A stretch of DNA of 64,000 nucleotides from Actinoallomurus purpureus (GTDB lineage: Bacteria > Actinomycetota > Actinomycetes > Streptosporangiales > Streptosporangiaceae): assembly GCF_024055795.1 (NCBI RefSeq), contig NZ_JAMXMY010000025.1, positions 1-64,000 of the forward strand, given 5' to 3'. Under the pieces are notes generated by a model. The model was given only the letters and a program-made list of their open reading frames with translations. It searched no databases and had not been told where the DNA came from. The position numbers and the translations under genes are program-made. Positions 16,792 through 26,692 of the stretch are shown one piece after another; position 1 is the first letter of the stretch; each line of letters starts with the position of its first letter.

Positions 16792-17072
16792 CTCTCCCCC
16801 GGTCCTGCGCCACGCGCTTCGAGATACTCCGCGATCGCTCTGGCCGCACCTGCCGGATCATCCACCGAGTGGCATGCTCGGTCGTCACGTCGCCATACGA
16901 ACGACTCGCCAGAAGGATCGACCTCGATCCACGTTTTCCTGTCGACCAGACCACCGCGCACGGACAGTGCCGGGCGTGCGTCGCTCAGGCCCACTTTCAC
17001 ACCGAGCTTGGCGAGTTCCCGACACAGCTCCACCAGCAGGCCGAGATTCCGCTCGCTTTGGGGCGCGTTCAC
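16788..17072 (-). CDS. small conserved actinobacterial protein
   Basis: The 94-residue reading from GTG 17072 (AGGGG about 7 bases upstream) begins VNAPQSERN, then LGLLVELCRELAKLGVKVGL, a helix, then SDARPALSV and KTWIEVDPSGESFVWRRDD, a beta sheet, and a C-terminal helix DPAGAARAIAEYLEARG. The open frame extends upstream to 17195 without similar character. The product of 56500-56790 has the same organisation (helix, W-rich sheet, DPCGAAVKVARVLEA), and both genes lie divergent from an HTH/TPR regulator, so I infer one family linked to such regulators. Function unknown. Confidence 0.65.
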   Translation of the reverse strand: MNAPQSERNLGLLVELCRELAKLGVKVGLSDARPALSVRGGLVDRKTWIEVDPSGESFVWRRDDRACHSVDDPAGAARAIAEYLEARGAGPGER

Positions 17073-17287
17073 CGAGCACCCCTGGACAACGGGTCGTTCC
17101 CTATGACGAGATGGACGGTCGATGAGAAGTTCGTTTGCTGTGCAGGCACCTGCCACTCCCGGAATCGCCGTGTCGGTTCGGTCACGGACAGTCAAATGGC
17201 TGCGGGCCCGCCGCTGGTAGACGACAATGCGGGGCAGGGCGGGGCACTGGATATATGTGCTCTCGGCATGGTCCGTGAGGTGTGAAC

Positions 17288-18532
17288 ATGGCCGGTGTGC
17301 GACGGGAATGGGCTGCTCGCATCCGTACGGCCCGCAAAGCGCGCGGATGGGACAAACCCGAAATGGCGCGCAGGCTCGCGCAGGCTGCCGGCGAGTCCCG
17401 AAGCGGTCTCCCCGATCACGAGACGCTGCTCGGGTATGTCAAGCGATGGGAACGTGCAGCCGTCGGCATCTCCGAGCGGTACCGCATGCTGTACGCACGG
17501 GCGCTCTCGACGGACGAGGATGAGCTTTTCGGCGCCCAGCCATTCGCCGCCCCTGTCGATGAGCCGGCGATCATCGGTGCGAGCGAGCCTCTGGCCGGTT
17601 CCGCATCAGGGCGCATCGGTGTTCAGGATGTCGACGAGTTCCATCGGGCCATCCAGCAGCTCTACTCGATCGATGATCAATACGGTGGTGGCCGCCTACG
17701 CGACCCCGCGCTGAGGCTTCTGCGAGGGGTTCAGCATCTTCTGGACGAAGGAACCTACACCGAGCGAATCGGGACGACACTGCGCAGCGCCGCCGGTCAC
17801 GTCTCCGAGCTTGCAGGCTGGGCGTTCTTCGATTCAGGCGATCAAGAACGCGCACGCCGTCACTACCTTGAGGCTTTGTTCGCCGCACACGTAGCGCAAG
17901 ATCATCGACTCGCCACTCTTACCTTGTCGAGCATGAGCACCCAGGCCTACTACCAGCGCCGCCCGCAGGAGGCACTCAACCTGATCAGCGCGGCAGAGGC
18001 GTCTGCCCGTGGCTGGGCGACGCCGCGAGTCCGCGCCATGCTCGCGCTCCGTGAGGCGGTCTCGTATGCCGCCATGAGAGACCGCTCGGGGTTCTCGAAC
18101 GCGATCGCACGGGCACGCTGGGAACACGCGGACGAGATCGAAACCGCCGATCCGCATTGGGTGCAGTGGCTCACCGAATCCGAACTGACCGTTCAGGAAT
18201 CCAGCTGCTTCATGGACCTGGGCGAAGCCCGAGATCTGGACCGGGCTGAAATGCTCCTCAGTGAGGCGCTTGAGGATGTGATCGGCCCCTATCAGCGCAA
18301 CCGCACGTTGTACGTCACCTGGCTGGCGGCCATCCGATATCGCCGGGGCGACGTCAACGGAGCCGCGAAGACCGGCATACAGGCCCTTGGGCTCCACTCC
18401 ACGGTGTCCTCTGCGCGTGGCGTCGCACATCTCCAGGCCCTCCGAGATCATCTCGGTGCTCATAGCGGCAATACCGTCGTACGGGAATTCCTTGAAGGCT
18501 GCCGCGAGCGGTCCGCCGGATCGAACGGCTGA
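17288..18532 (+). CDS. HTH and tetratricopeptide-repeat transcriptional regulator
   Basis: The 414-residue product has an N-terminal XRE-like helix-turn-helix (REWAARIRTARKARGWDKPEMARRL, about 6-30), then about 250 residues of TPR-like helical repeats (for example AGWAFFDSGDQERARRHYLEAL and RGDVNGAAKTGIQALGL). Such proteins are cytoplasmic regulators that may sense a peptide through the TPR groove; that is family-level inference. ATG at 17288 has GAGGTG just upstream. It is divergent from the small-protein pair 16555-17072 and lies six bases before an acetyltransferase gene. The nearby repeat-peptide gene is a possible ligand source, which is speculation. Confidence 0.8.
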   Translation: MAGVRREWAARIRTARKARGWDKPEMARRLAQAAGESRSGLPDHETLLGYVKRWERAAVGISERYRMLYARALSTDEDELFGAQPFAAPVDEPAIIGASEPLAGSASGRIGVQDVDEFHRAIQQLYSIDDQYGGGRLRDPALRLLRGVQHLLDEGTYTERIGTTLRSAAGHVSELAGWAFFDSGDQERARRHYLEALFAAHVAQDHRLATLTLSSMSTQAYYQRRPQEALNLISAAEASARGWATPRVRAMLALREAVSYAAMRDRSGFSNAIARARWEHADEIETADPHWVQWLTESELTVQESSCFMDLGEARDLDRAEMLLSEALEDVIGPYQRNRTLYVTWLAAIRYRRGDVNGAAKTGIQALGLHSTVSSARGVAHLQALRDHLGAHSGNTVVREFLEGCRERSAGSNG

Positions 18533-18537
18533 GCCCC

Positions 18538-19080
18538 GTGTCGGACTTGATCGTTCGTACGTATGACGGGTGCGGCGCCGCCGCGCTGACCGAGAAGGTC
18601 GTCGGCCTGTACGCGGCGGTGTTCGCCGAGCCGCCGTACGCCGAGGGACCGGAGGACGTCGAGGATTTCCGGGACCTGTTGGCCATCGAGATCCCGCAGC
18701 CGGGTTTCAGGCTGGTGACCGCCGAGGTCGACGGCGAGCTGGTCGGCTTCGCCTATGCCTACTCGCTCCGTGAGGCGACTCGATGGTGGGAGGACATCAC
18801 GCCATCGCCCGCTCCCGAGGTCACGGCAGAACGTGATGGCCGCACGTTCGCGGTCAAAGAACTGGCCGTCGCGGCGCCGTACCGGCGAAAAGGGATCGGT
18901 CGGCGCCTGCACGGCGTGCTCCTCGCCCGGCGTTCCGAGGAGAGGGCCACCCTCACCGTCCGGCCGGACGCCGCTCCCGCCCTCGCGGCCTACGAATCCT
19001 GGAACTGGTCTCAGCTCGGCGTGATTCGACCGGGTGGTGGAGAGATCACGTACGTGGTCATGGTCCGCTCGCTGCCCTGA
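18538..19080 (+). CDS. GNAT family N-acetyltransferase
   Basis: The 180-residue product shows the GNAT core: VTAEVDGELVGFAYAY (strand 2-3), VKELAVAAPYRRKGIGRRLHGVLL (acetyl-CoA pyrophosphate loop R/Q-x-x-G-x-G/A, here RRKGIG) and TLTVRPDAAPALAAYESWNWSQLG at the C-terminal end. The substrate is unknown. GTG at 18538 follows the regulator stop by five bases, so the two are probably co-transcribed. Confidence 0.85.
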   Translation: MSDLIVRTYDGCGAAALTEKVVGLYAAVFAEPPYAEGPEDVEDFRDLLAIEIPQPGFRLVTAEVDGELVGFAYAYSLREATRWWEDITPSPAPEVTAERDGRTFAVKELAVAAPYRRKGIGRRLHGVLLARRSEERATLTVRPDAAPALAAYESWNWSQLGVIRPGGGEITYVVMVRSLP

Positions 19081-19125
19081 CGCCTGGGTCCGTTCCATGT
19101 TCTCCGCTTGCTGACCCGGGGGCTG

Positions 19126-19212
19126 GCGCAATGCTCGGTGAACGCGCGAGCCAGGTGGCGGTCTGGGCGGGTTAGTTCCGGTTTGCGATGGCGGTTACCG
19201 AGCATTCTGCGC
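19126..19212 (-). repeat. dispersed palindromic repeat, copy A
   Basis: Arms GCGCAATGCTCGGTGAAC (19126-19143) and GGTTACCGAGCATTCTGCGC (19193-19212) form an imperfect stem around about 50 bases. On the minus strand it reads GCGCAGAATGCTCGGTAACC, matching copy B at 46789-46877 in both arms and in the CGCAAAC-GGA-AACCC interior. It lies in the 310-bp gap 19081-19390, which holds no gene and also contains the promoter of the next gene. Confidence 0.7.
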
Positions 19213-19390
19213 CGTTGCCTGGGCCGGAGCCCGGCTTCGGCGGTGGCGGGCGGGCATCGCGGCGGGGAGATGTCGCGGCTTGGCCGTCGTCGGCGGTTCG
19301 TACGGAGGTCGCGCGTTTGTCTTGCCTTTGACGCATGGGTCAAGGGTTAGCGTCGCGGCGCCTTGTTTTCGTTCTCTTGAGGAGCGTCTG

Positions 19391-20413
19391 ATGTCGGAGC
19401 TGCCCCGTACCTCCCGTGAGGTGCGCCTCGTCGCTGTTCCCTCCGGGCTGCCGCGGCCCGGGGACTTCGCCGTCGCCGATACGCCTCTACCGGCTCCCGG
19501 TGACGGGGAGGTGCTGGTACGGAACCGGTTCTTCCACGTGTTCGCGGCGCTGCGGACGTTGCTCGGGGGCGGTGTGGAAGGGGCGCCGTTCCCTCCCCTC
19601 CGTCCCGGGGACACGCTGTTCGGACCGGCGGTCGGCGAGGTGGTCGCGGCACCCGGTGACAGCGGGGTGTGGCCCGGTGACCTGGTCTTCCACTGGCTGG
19701 GATGGCGCGAGTACGCCGTCATGGCCGCCGCGGACTGCTCTCCCCTCGATGACGCGCTGCCCGATCCGATCATGCATCTGGCGCAGGGACGGACCGTGTA
19801 CGGGGCCCTGACCCGCGGCGCGAAGGTCCGGCCCGGTGACACGGTGTTCGTCTCCGGCGGAGCGGGGTCGGTGGGGTCGCTGGCCGGGCGGATCGCCCGG
19901 CTGCTGGGCGCCGAACGGGTGATCGGAAGCACCGGATCGCCGGAGAAGGCGAAGCGGATGGTCGCCGAGCTGGGCTACGACGCGGCGGTCGTCCGCGGGG
20001 CGGGGCCCCTCACCGAGCAGCTGGCAACGGCGGCGCCCGGCGGCATCGACGTCCTCTTCGACAACGTCGGCGGGGAGGAACTGCGCGCGGCGGTCGCGAC
20101 GGCCCGGCCGGGAGCGCGGTTCGTCCTGGTCGGTGCGCTGTCGGGGCAGCTGGCGGAGAGCGGCTCCGGCACCACGGCCCCGGTCGAACTCGACTCCTAC
20201 CAGCTCATCATCAAGCGGATCACGATGCTCGGGTACAGCGCCCTCGACGATCCGGGCGTCCAGGCGGAGTGGATCGACCGGTTCGGCGGCTGGGCGCGCT
20301 CCGGCGCACTCGGCTTCCCGCACGTCCGCGTCGACGGCATCGAGAACGGGCCGCGGGCGTTGCACGAAATGATGAGCGGCCGGCATCTGGGCACCGTCGT
20401 GGTGTCCCTGTAG
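19391..20413 (+). CDS. NADP-dependent oxidoreductase, MDR superfamily
   Basis: The 340-residue product is a medium-chain zinc-independent reductase of the leukotriene B4 12-hydroxydehydrogenase / curcumin reductase type: N-terminal GroES-like fold, then a Rossmann domain with VFVSGGAGSVGSLAGRIARLLGAERVIG and VLFDNVGGEELRAAV. It reduces activated double bonds with NADPH; the substrate is unknown. ATG at 19391 has GAGGAG upstream. The following merR starts 13 bases after the stop, so the pair is probably an operon with the MerR protein regulating it. Confidence 0.9.
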   Translation: MSELPRTSREVRLVAVPSGLPRPGDFAVADTPLPAPGDGEVLVRNRFFHVFAALRTLLGGGVEGAPFPPLRPGDTLFGPAVGEVVAAPGDSGVWPGDLVFHWLGWREYAVMAAADCSPLDDALPDPIMHLAQGRTVYGALTRGAKVRPGDTVFVSGGAGSVGSLAGRIARLLGAERVIGSTGSPEKAKRMVAELGYDAAVVRGAGPLTEQLATAAPGGIDVLFDNVGGEELRAAVATARPGARFVLVGALSGQLAESGSGTTAPVELDSYQLIIKRITMLGYSALDDPGVQAEWIDRFGGWARSGALGFPHVRVDGIENGPRALHEMMSGRHLGTVVVSL

Positions 20414-20426
20414 GACCGGAGGACCC

Positions 20427-20825
20427 ATGCGGATCGGCGACGCGGCGGCAGCGGCGGGCACGACACCCCGCGCGTTGCGCTTCTACGAACAGAACGGCCT
20501 GCTGCCGCCGCCACGGCGCACCGCCACCGGACAGCGGGAGTACGGCCATCGGGACGTGGCGCGCGTCCGTGTCATCCGCACGCTGCTGTCGCTCGGACTG
20601 ACCGTCGCGGATCTACGCGACTGCGGGGATCGGCTGGATCTGCTGGAGGACGACGCGCTGCCGCCGTACGGCGGGCCGGGGGCGTGCTCGCGGCCCAGCG
20701 GCGTCGCGGAGCGTCGGCTCGCCGCCCTCGACGCCGAGATCACCCGGCTGACGCGGCTCCGCGAACGCCTCGCGGCCCGGGTCGGCGCGCAGGCCCAGGG
20801 CGTGTCTGACAGATCCCGTTCGTAG
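20427..20825 (+). CDS. MerR family transcriptional regulator
   Basis: The 132-residue product starts with the MerR winged HTH (MRIGDAAAAAGTTPRALRFYEQNGLLPPPRR, 1-31), continues with YGHRDVARVRVIRTLLSLGLTVADLRD, a Cys-containing linker and a dimerisation helix (RRLAALDAEITRLTRLRERLAARV). The last eight codons (GVSDRSRS) and the stop derive from the left terminal repeat of a MITE-like sequence at 20798, so the original C-terminus was replaced by insertion. The core domains look intact. Confidence 0.85.
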   Translation: MRIGDAAAAAGTTPRALRFYEQNGLLPPPRRTATGQREYGHRDVARVRVIRTLLSLGLTVADLRDCGDRLDLLEDDALPPYGGPGACSRPSGVAERRLAALDAEITRLTRLRERLAARVGAQAQGVSDRSRS

Positions 20826-20942
20826 CGAGCGGCGTCCAGGCGGAGGAGGGGGTCAGCCTGGTTTGGCCGGCGACCGACGACAACGCGGCGGGGCGTCGCC
20901 TGAGCGTCGCGCAGCCGGACAGCGGATCTGTCGGACACGCCC
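20798..20942. mobile_element. MITE-like element with 19-bp terminal inverted repeats
   Basis: GGGCGTGTCTGACAGATCC (20798-20816) and GGATCTGTCGGACACGCCC (20924-20942) are inverted with one mismatch and enclose 107 bp with no coding capacity. The terminal sequence looks like an insertion-sequence end, so I read it as a non-autonomous derivative. No clear target duplication is visible. It supplies the last codons and stop of merR. Confidence 0.55.
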
Positions 20943-20996
20943 CAGGAGCGCGCGGCCGACCGGGGCGAGCAACCCGCCGTGGTACGGCGGGCCGGC

Positions 20997-21091
20997 GATC
21001 CCGGCCTGCCCGGCAGCACGATCAGCAGTCCCGGCCCCGGCCTGCCCGGGACCCCGATCAGTGGTCCCGGCCCTGGCCTGCCCGGCGCCCG
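20997..21091. repeat. imperfect 36-bp tandem repeat
   Basis: Two full 36-bp units (21020-21055 and 21056-21091, GATCAG...TCCCGGCC...GGCCTGCCCGG) and a partial unit at 20997-21019. The 347-bp gap 20826-21172 otherwise holds only the MITE-like sequence; no gene is seen. Confidence 0.5.
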
Positions 21092-21172
21092 GATCGGCGC
21101 GGACCGGGTCTGACCGTCCCCTCGTCGGTGCCGGGCACCGGCGGGGTCGTGACCGCGTTCGCGAGGCCCCGG

Positions 21173-21652
21173 TCAGTCCGCCTCGCCGACGCGGAGCGTG
21201 GCGTGCACCGATCCGGTCTCAGGGTCCTCCCACAGCATGGCGCCGAGGGTACGCAGAGCCGAGACGGCGGCCGTGTTGGACACATGGGTCTCGGCGATGA
21301 GCGCGCTCGCCGCGTGCGCCCGCGCCTCGTCGATCAGCAGGCGAAGCGCCTCAGTGCTGTAGCCCTTCCCCCGGGCCGAGCGCCCCAGCCAGATGTACGC
21401 CTGGACCGCGCCGGGCGCCTCCGCAGGGGTGATGCGGGCCGCGCCGGCGAGCTGCCCGTCCACCAGCACCGCGTAGGCCGCCCCGTCCCCCGGTCGGTGG
21501 TACTCGTCGAAGGCGGCGCGGCTCGCGTCGTTCCACCGGGGCGCGACGGGAACGTCCGGCATCACCTCATGCGGGTCGGTGTCGGCGATCGCGATCTCGA
21601 GCAACCTCGGCAACAGGTTCTCGTCCACCGGTTGCAGTGTGACAGTGCTCAT
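21173..21652 (-). CDS. GNAT family N-acetyltransferase
   Basis: The 159-residue product has YAVLVDGQLAGAARITP (strands 2-3), VQAYIWLGRSARGKGYSTEALRLLI (acetyl-CoA loop RGKGYS) and ETHVSNTAAVSALRTLGA (C-terminal Asn-x-x-S helix), as in RimJ/RimL-like acetyltransferases. ATG at 21652 is favoured because homology begins at MSTVTLQPVDE; an upstream in-frame start at 21712 adds 20 unrelated residues. It overlaps nothing but lies 57 bases after the phosphatase gene on the same strand. Confidence 0.85.
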   Translation of the reverse strand: MSTVTLQPVDENLLPRLLEIAIADTDPHEVMPDVPVAPRWNDASRAAFDEYHRPGDGAAYAVLVDGQLAGAARITPAEAPGAVQAYIWLGRSARGKGYSTEALRLLIDEARAHAASALIAETHVSNTAAVSALRTLGAMLWEDPETGSVHATLRVGEAD

Positions 21653-21708
21653 ACCCGCAGACTGCCAGGTGCGCGGCGCCGTGGCGTGGAGGCACGGCCC
21701 GGGAGCCG

Positions 21709-22827
21709 TCACTTCCGCCAGATGAGGACCAGGGCGCAGTCGTCGTCGCGGGCGGCGGCCATCTCGGCGACGAGTTCGGCCGCTCCCTCACGGAATCCGC
21801 TGGGGACGAGGCTCTCGACCGCGCCGAGCAGCCGGTCGATGCCGGCGTCCAGGTCGCGGCCGGGCGCCTCCACCAGACCGTCGGTGTAGAGGAGCATCGC
21901 GTCGCCGGGCCCAAGCACACCACGCTCGGGTTCGGAGCTCATCTCGGGGACGACGCCGAGCACGATGCCCTTGGCCGAGCTGACCCGCCAGGTGCCGCTG
22001 CCCGAGTGGAACTGCACGGCGGGCGGGTGGCCCGCCGACTCGACGACGTACTCGCCGGTCCGCAGGTCGATGGTGAGACGGACCGCGGTGACGAACCCCT
22101 CGTCCCACCGCTGACGGTGCAGGTAGGCGTTGCACGCCGCCAGGAACCGCTCGGGCTCGACCGAGCCGAGCAGCCCGCCGAACGCCCCGGAGAGCATCAG
22201 CGCGCGCGTGCCGGCGTCGACGCCCTTGCCGGACACGTCGACCAGCGCGACCTCGAGCGTGTCGTCGCGGCAGACCGAGACGAAGAAGTCGCCGCCGAAG
22301 GAGGAACCGCCGGCCTGGAGCAGGACCACCTTGGAGTCCCATCCGGCCGGCAGTTTCGGCATCTCTCCGTGCCGGCGCAGCCGGTCGCGCAGTTCGAGCA
22401 GCATCAGCTCGCCGCGCAGGCCCTTCACGCCGATCTGCTCCCGGCTGCGGGCCAGCACCGTCGCCAGGACGGCCGTGACGATGATCGTCGCGATGACGCC
22501 GGGGCCGACGCGCGCGAAGCCCATGGCGATCGCGTCGTACAGCAGTGCGGCGGCGACCACGCCTAGGAGGACCCCGAGGCTGCGGACGCGGAGCACGAGA
22601 CCACCGGCCAGCACGGTCAGGACGACGGCGCTGGGCGAGAACCAGGTCTGCGACGCCGGCGCGGAGATCCCGATCACTACGGTGACGGCGATGAGGGCGG
22701 CGAGGGCGTTGCGGTCCTGCGTGAGCTGGCCCCGCTGCAGCCACTGATACAGCCGCACCAGGACGGGGATCCGGCGCAGGAAGGCGCGGATCCTCGGTGG
22801 CAGGAACTGGACCAGGCGGCTGAGCAT
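21709..22827 (-). CDS. SpoIIE/RsbU-type PP2C serine phosphatase, membrane-anchored
   Basis: The 372-residue product begins with a basic segment and about 100 residues of hydrophobic helices (ALAALIAVTVVIGISAP, VVLTVLAGGLVL, LLGVVAAALLYDAIAMG and VIATIIVTAVLATVLA), about four membrane spans. The SpoIIE phosphatase domain follows: GGDFFVSVCRDDTLEVALVDVSGKGVDAG supplies the metal-binding Asp residues, then MLSGAFGGLL, ESAGHPPAV and LLYTDGLVEA. It should dephosphorylate an anti-sigma-factor antagonist; no partner is adjacent. ATG at 22827 is preferred over the long Arg-rich upstream extension. Confidence 0.88.
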   Translation of the reverse strand: MLSRLVQFLPPRIRAFLRRIPVLVRLYQWLQRGQLTQDRNALAALIAVTVVIGISAPASQTWFSPSAVVLTVLAGGLVLRVRSLGVLLGVVAAALLYDAIAMGFARVGPGVIATIIVTAVLATVLARSREQIGVKGLRGELMLLELRDRLRRHGEMPKLPAGWDSKVVLLQAGGSSFGGDFFVSVCRDDTLEVALVDVSGKGVDAGTRALMLSGAFGGLLGSVEPERFLAACNAYLHRQRWDEGFVTAVRLTIDLRTGEYVVESAGHPPAVQFHSGSGTWRVSSAKGIVLGVVPEMSSEPERGVLGPGDAMLLYTDGLVEAPGRDLDAGIDRLLGAVESLVPSGFREGAAELVAEMAAARDDDCALVLIWRK

Positions 22828-23033
22828 GATGCGGGCACTGTATCGAGCATCGCCTGGTCCGTGCTGCGTGCCGTTGCGCAGGACGCGTGTCTCGGCCGTC
22901 CGAAACACCGGTGCACCGCTCGGCTCGACGCGTCGGATCCGCCGCCGGTGACGGGTGTGGCGGCACGTTCGTGTTTTCCGCCCGCCCATCGAGGGGAGAC
23001 CTAAAAGATCATCGGATCTTCCGGAGGTGGCGG

Positions 23034-23207
23034 ATGGGACAGGGCATGCGTGTCACGGTCGACGCGGCGATGCGGGCCCGCGACGTCTCGCGCGTCCGGT
23101 CGGAGGATGATGCGCCGAGCCCTCCGGCCGCACCGCCTCAGCCCGTGAAGCCCCGTAGAGGGGAGAAGCGGCGGCTGGCGAAGCGCCGAGCCGCCGCGGA
23201 GCTCTGA
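23034..23207 (+). CDS. small basic conserved protein
   Basis: The 57-residue product starts MGQGMRVTVDAAMRARDVSR, followed by a Pro/Ala-rich linker and a very basic tail (RRGEKRRLAKRRAA). GGAGGTGGCGG before the ATG is a good ribosome-binding site. The N-terminal segment looks conserved in actinomycetes, to the best of my recollection. The basic tail suggests nucleic-acid or ribosome contact, which is inference. Confidence 0.55.
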   Translation: MGQGMRVTVDAAMRARDVSRVRSEDDAPSPPAAPPQPVKPRRGEKRRLAKRRAAAEL

Positions 23208-23292
23208 CCGGCGGCCGTCTCTGACGGCCGGCCGCCTCTGACGGCGGCGTCCGCTGACGGCTCGGTCGCCGCTGACGCTCCGGCGTCCCGCG

Positions 23293-23763
23293 TCAGGCCG
23301 GGAGCTTGGGAAGGTCGCCGGTCTGCTCGAAGGCGGTCAGCATGGCGATGCGCCGGACGTGTCGCTCCTCACCGGAGAACGGCGTGTCGAGGAAGATCCC
23401 CACGAACCGGGTCGCCTCGTCGAGCGGGTGCATGCGCGCACCGATGCTGATGATGTTCGCGTCGTTGTGCTCGCGGCCGAGCCGTGCGGTCTCCTCGCTC
23501 CAGGCGAGGGCCGCGCGTACGCCGGGGACCTTGTTCGCGGCGATCGCCTCGCCGTTGCCCGAGCCGCCGATGACGACGCCGAGCGAGGCGGGGTCGGCGG
23601 CGGTCCGGGCCGCCGCGTCCATGACGAACGGCGGATAGTCGTCCTGGCCGTCGTACTCCTTCGGGCCGCAGTCGACCGGCTCGTGTCCCTGCTCGGTGAG
23701 CCATCCGATCAAGTGCTGCTTCAGTTCGTACCCCGCGTGGTCGGAGCCGAGATAGACGCGCAT
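23293..23763 (-). CDS. rpiB: ribose-5-phosphate isomerase B
   Basis: Interconverts ribulose 5-phosphate and ribose 5-phosphate in the non-oxidative pentose phosphate pathway. The 156-residue product has the family start MRVYLGSDHAGYELK, GGSGNGEAIAANKVPG and NDANIISIGAR. In the mycobacterial type the catalytic base is Glu rather than the Cys of E. coli RpiB, and Glu72 stands at that place here. ATG at 23763 is set by homology; the open frame extends 26 codons further. No clear ribosome-binding site is seen. Confidence 0.94.
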   Translation of the reverse strand: MRVYLGSDHAGYELKQHLIGWLTEQGHEPVDCGPKEYDGQDDYPPFVMDAAARTAADPASLGVVIGGSGNGEAIAANKVPGVRAALAWSEETARLGREHNDANIISIGARMHPLDEATRFVGIFLDTPFSGEERHVRRIAMLTAFEQTGDLPKLPA

Positions 23764-23943
23764 GCCGCAAAGTCTGTCAGGTCGGTGCCGCCGGCCGCAC
23801 GACCGGGGCTCGGCGCGCGGGCGGCGGCGTCGAGCGGCCACTGGGCGACCGTGAGCATCGCGCCGACGCCGCCGATGACCGCCCCGATCACCCGTGAACG
23901 CATGGCCGGACGCTGACCTGCCACGGGAGATGCCGGAAGACCC

Positions 23944-25353
<1,410 letters not shown>

Positions 25354-25453
25354 GTCCTCATCCTTCCCCCGGTCGCCGGACGCGGACCAGCCGTCCGGGT
25401 GAGGGATATGGATCCGCCCCGGGCAGGGGCCCGTCCCGGCATACGATCGGCTG

Positions 25454-25470
25454 TTGCAAGTAATTTGCAA
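25454..25470. promoter_or_regulatory. Nur box (nickel-uptake regulator operator)
   Basis: TTGCAA (25454-25459), 5 bases, TTGCAA (25465-25470), inside the 7-5-7 palindrome GTTGCAAGTAATTTGCAAC. This equals the published Streptomyces Nur consensus TTGCAA-N5-TTGCAA. It lies 60 bases before the nickel permease start, where a nickel-loaded Fur-family repressor would block transcription; the divergent aldehyde dehydrogenase could also be affected. Confidence 0.82.
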
Positions 25471-25530
25471 CAGGGATTGAATGGCAGATGAGCGCATGTC
25501 ATGCGCATACGGCGGAAACGAGGAGGATCG

Positions 25531-26634
25531 ATGGCGACGGTGCGGTCCGCGGCACGGACCCGGCTGGGCCGGGCGGAATGGGGACGCCTCGCCGGGATGA
25601 TCGGCTTCGTGGGACTGTTGCACGTCGTCGGCTGGGGGATCCTGCTGTTCCTCGTCGTACCCGGCCAATACCACCTCGGCGACGGGAAGCTGTTCGGCGT
25701 CGGGATCGCACTGACGGCGTACACGCTCGGCATGCGCCACGCGTTCGACGCGGACCACCTCGCCGCCATCGACAACACGACCCGCAAGCTGATGTCCGAC
25801 GGCCAGCGCCCGGTGTCGGTCGGGTTCTGGTTCTCGCTGGGGCACTCCTCGGTGGTGTTCACCGCCTGCGTGCTGCTCGGCTTCGGCGTCAAGGCGCTGT
25901 CCAACGGCGTCTCCGACGAGAACTCCGGGCTGCACCAGATCACCAGCACGATCGGCCCGACCGTGTCCGGCACGTTCCTCGCCATCATCGCGATCATCAA
26001 CCTGGTGATCCTCATGGGCATCATCAAGGTGTTCCGCGAGATGCGCGAAGGCGCCTACGACGAGGCGGCGCTGGAGGAGCAGCTGAACAACCGCGGTTTC
26101 ATGAACCGCTTCCTCGGCCGCTTCACCAAGGCGATCACCAAGCCGTGGCAGATGTACCCGCTGGGCTTCCTGTTCGGGCTGGGCTTCGACACCGCCACGG
26201 AGATCGGCCTGCTCGCGCTGGCAGGCTCGGCCGCCGCCACGAGCTCCCTCCCCTGGTACGCCGTGCTGTGCCTGCCGATCATCTTCGCGGCCGGCATGTC
26301 GCTGTGGGACAGCATCGACGGCACGTTCATGAACTTCGCGTACGGCTGGGCGTTCTCCAACCCGGTCCGCAAGATCTTCTACAACATCGTCCTGACCGGG
26401 GTCTCGGTGGCGTTCGCCTTCGTGATCGGCGGCACCGAGCTGCTCCAGGTCGCCCAGGAGCGGTTCGGACTGCACGGGGGCTTCTGGGACTGGGTCGCCG
26501 GCCTGGACCTCAACACGGCCGGTTTCGTCGTCACCGGCCTGCTGCTGGTCATGTGGGCGGGGGCGCTGGCGATCTGGAAGTTCGGCCGCATCGAGCAGCG
26601 GTGGTCGGCCGCCCTGCAGGACAGCGACGCCTGA
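25531..26634 (+). CDS. high-affinity nickel/cobalt permease, HoxN/NixA (NiCoT) family
   Basis: Integral membrane importer of Ni2+ (or Co2+). The 367-residue product carries the NiCoT signature RHAFDADH (69-76) in transmembrane helix II, followed by [11 protein letters not shown], and the second signature [14 protein letters not shown] near residue 220, with about eight membrane spans. The ATG at 25531 has AGGAGG 5 bases upstream. A perfect Nur box 60 bases upstream points to repression by nickel, which favours nickel as substrate. Likely clients, such as urease, hydrogenase or Ni-superoxide dismutase, are not in the window. Confidence 0.94.
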   Translation: MATVRSAARTRLGRAEWGRLAGMIGFVGLLHVVGWGILLFLVVPGQYHLGDGKLFGVGIALTAYTLGMRHAFDADHLAAIDNTTRKLMSDGQRPVSVGFWFSLGHSSVVFTACVLLGFGVKALSNGVSDENSGLHQITSTIGPTVSGTFLAIIAIINLVILMGIIKVFREMREGAYDEAALEEQLNNRGFMNRFLGRFTKAITKPWQMYPLGFLFGLGFDTATEIGLLALAGSAAATSSLPWYAVLCLPIIFAAGMSLWDSIDGTFMNFAYGWAFSNPVRKIFYNIVLTGVSVAFAFVIGGTELLQVAQERFGLHGGFWDWVAGLDLNTAGFVVTGLLLVMWAGALAIWKFGRIEQRWSAALQDSDA

Positions 26635-26692
26635 CGGCGGCGTGGTCGCCGGGCCCGTGCCGCGAGCACGGCCCGGCGACCGCGGAGCCGCA

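Noticed and set aside
23721-23901. small hydrophobic ORF upstream of rpiB (MRSRVIGAVIGGVGAML...)
   Set aside because: No ribosome-binding site, and the frame runs far into rpiB out of phase; it is probably chance.
25354-26475. long N-terminal extension of the aldehyde dehydrogenase frame
   Set aside because: It is the reverse complement of the nickel permease gene; the real start at 25353 has a good ribosome-binding site.
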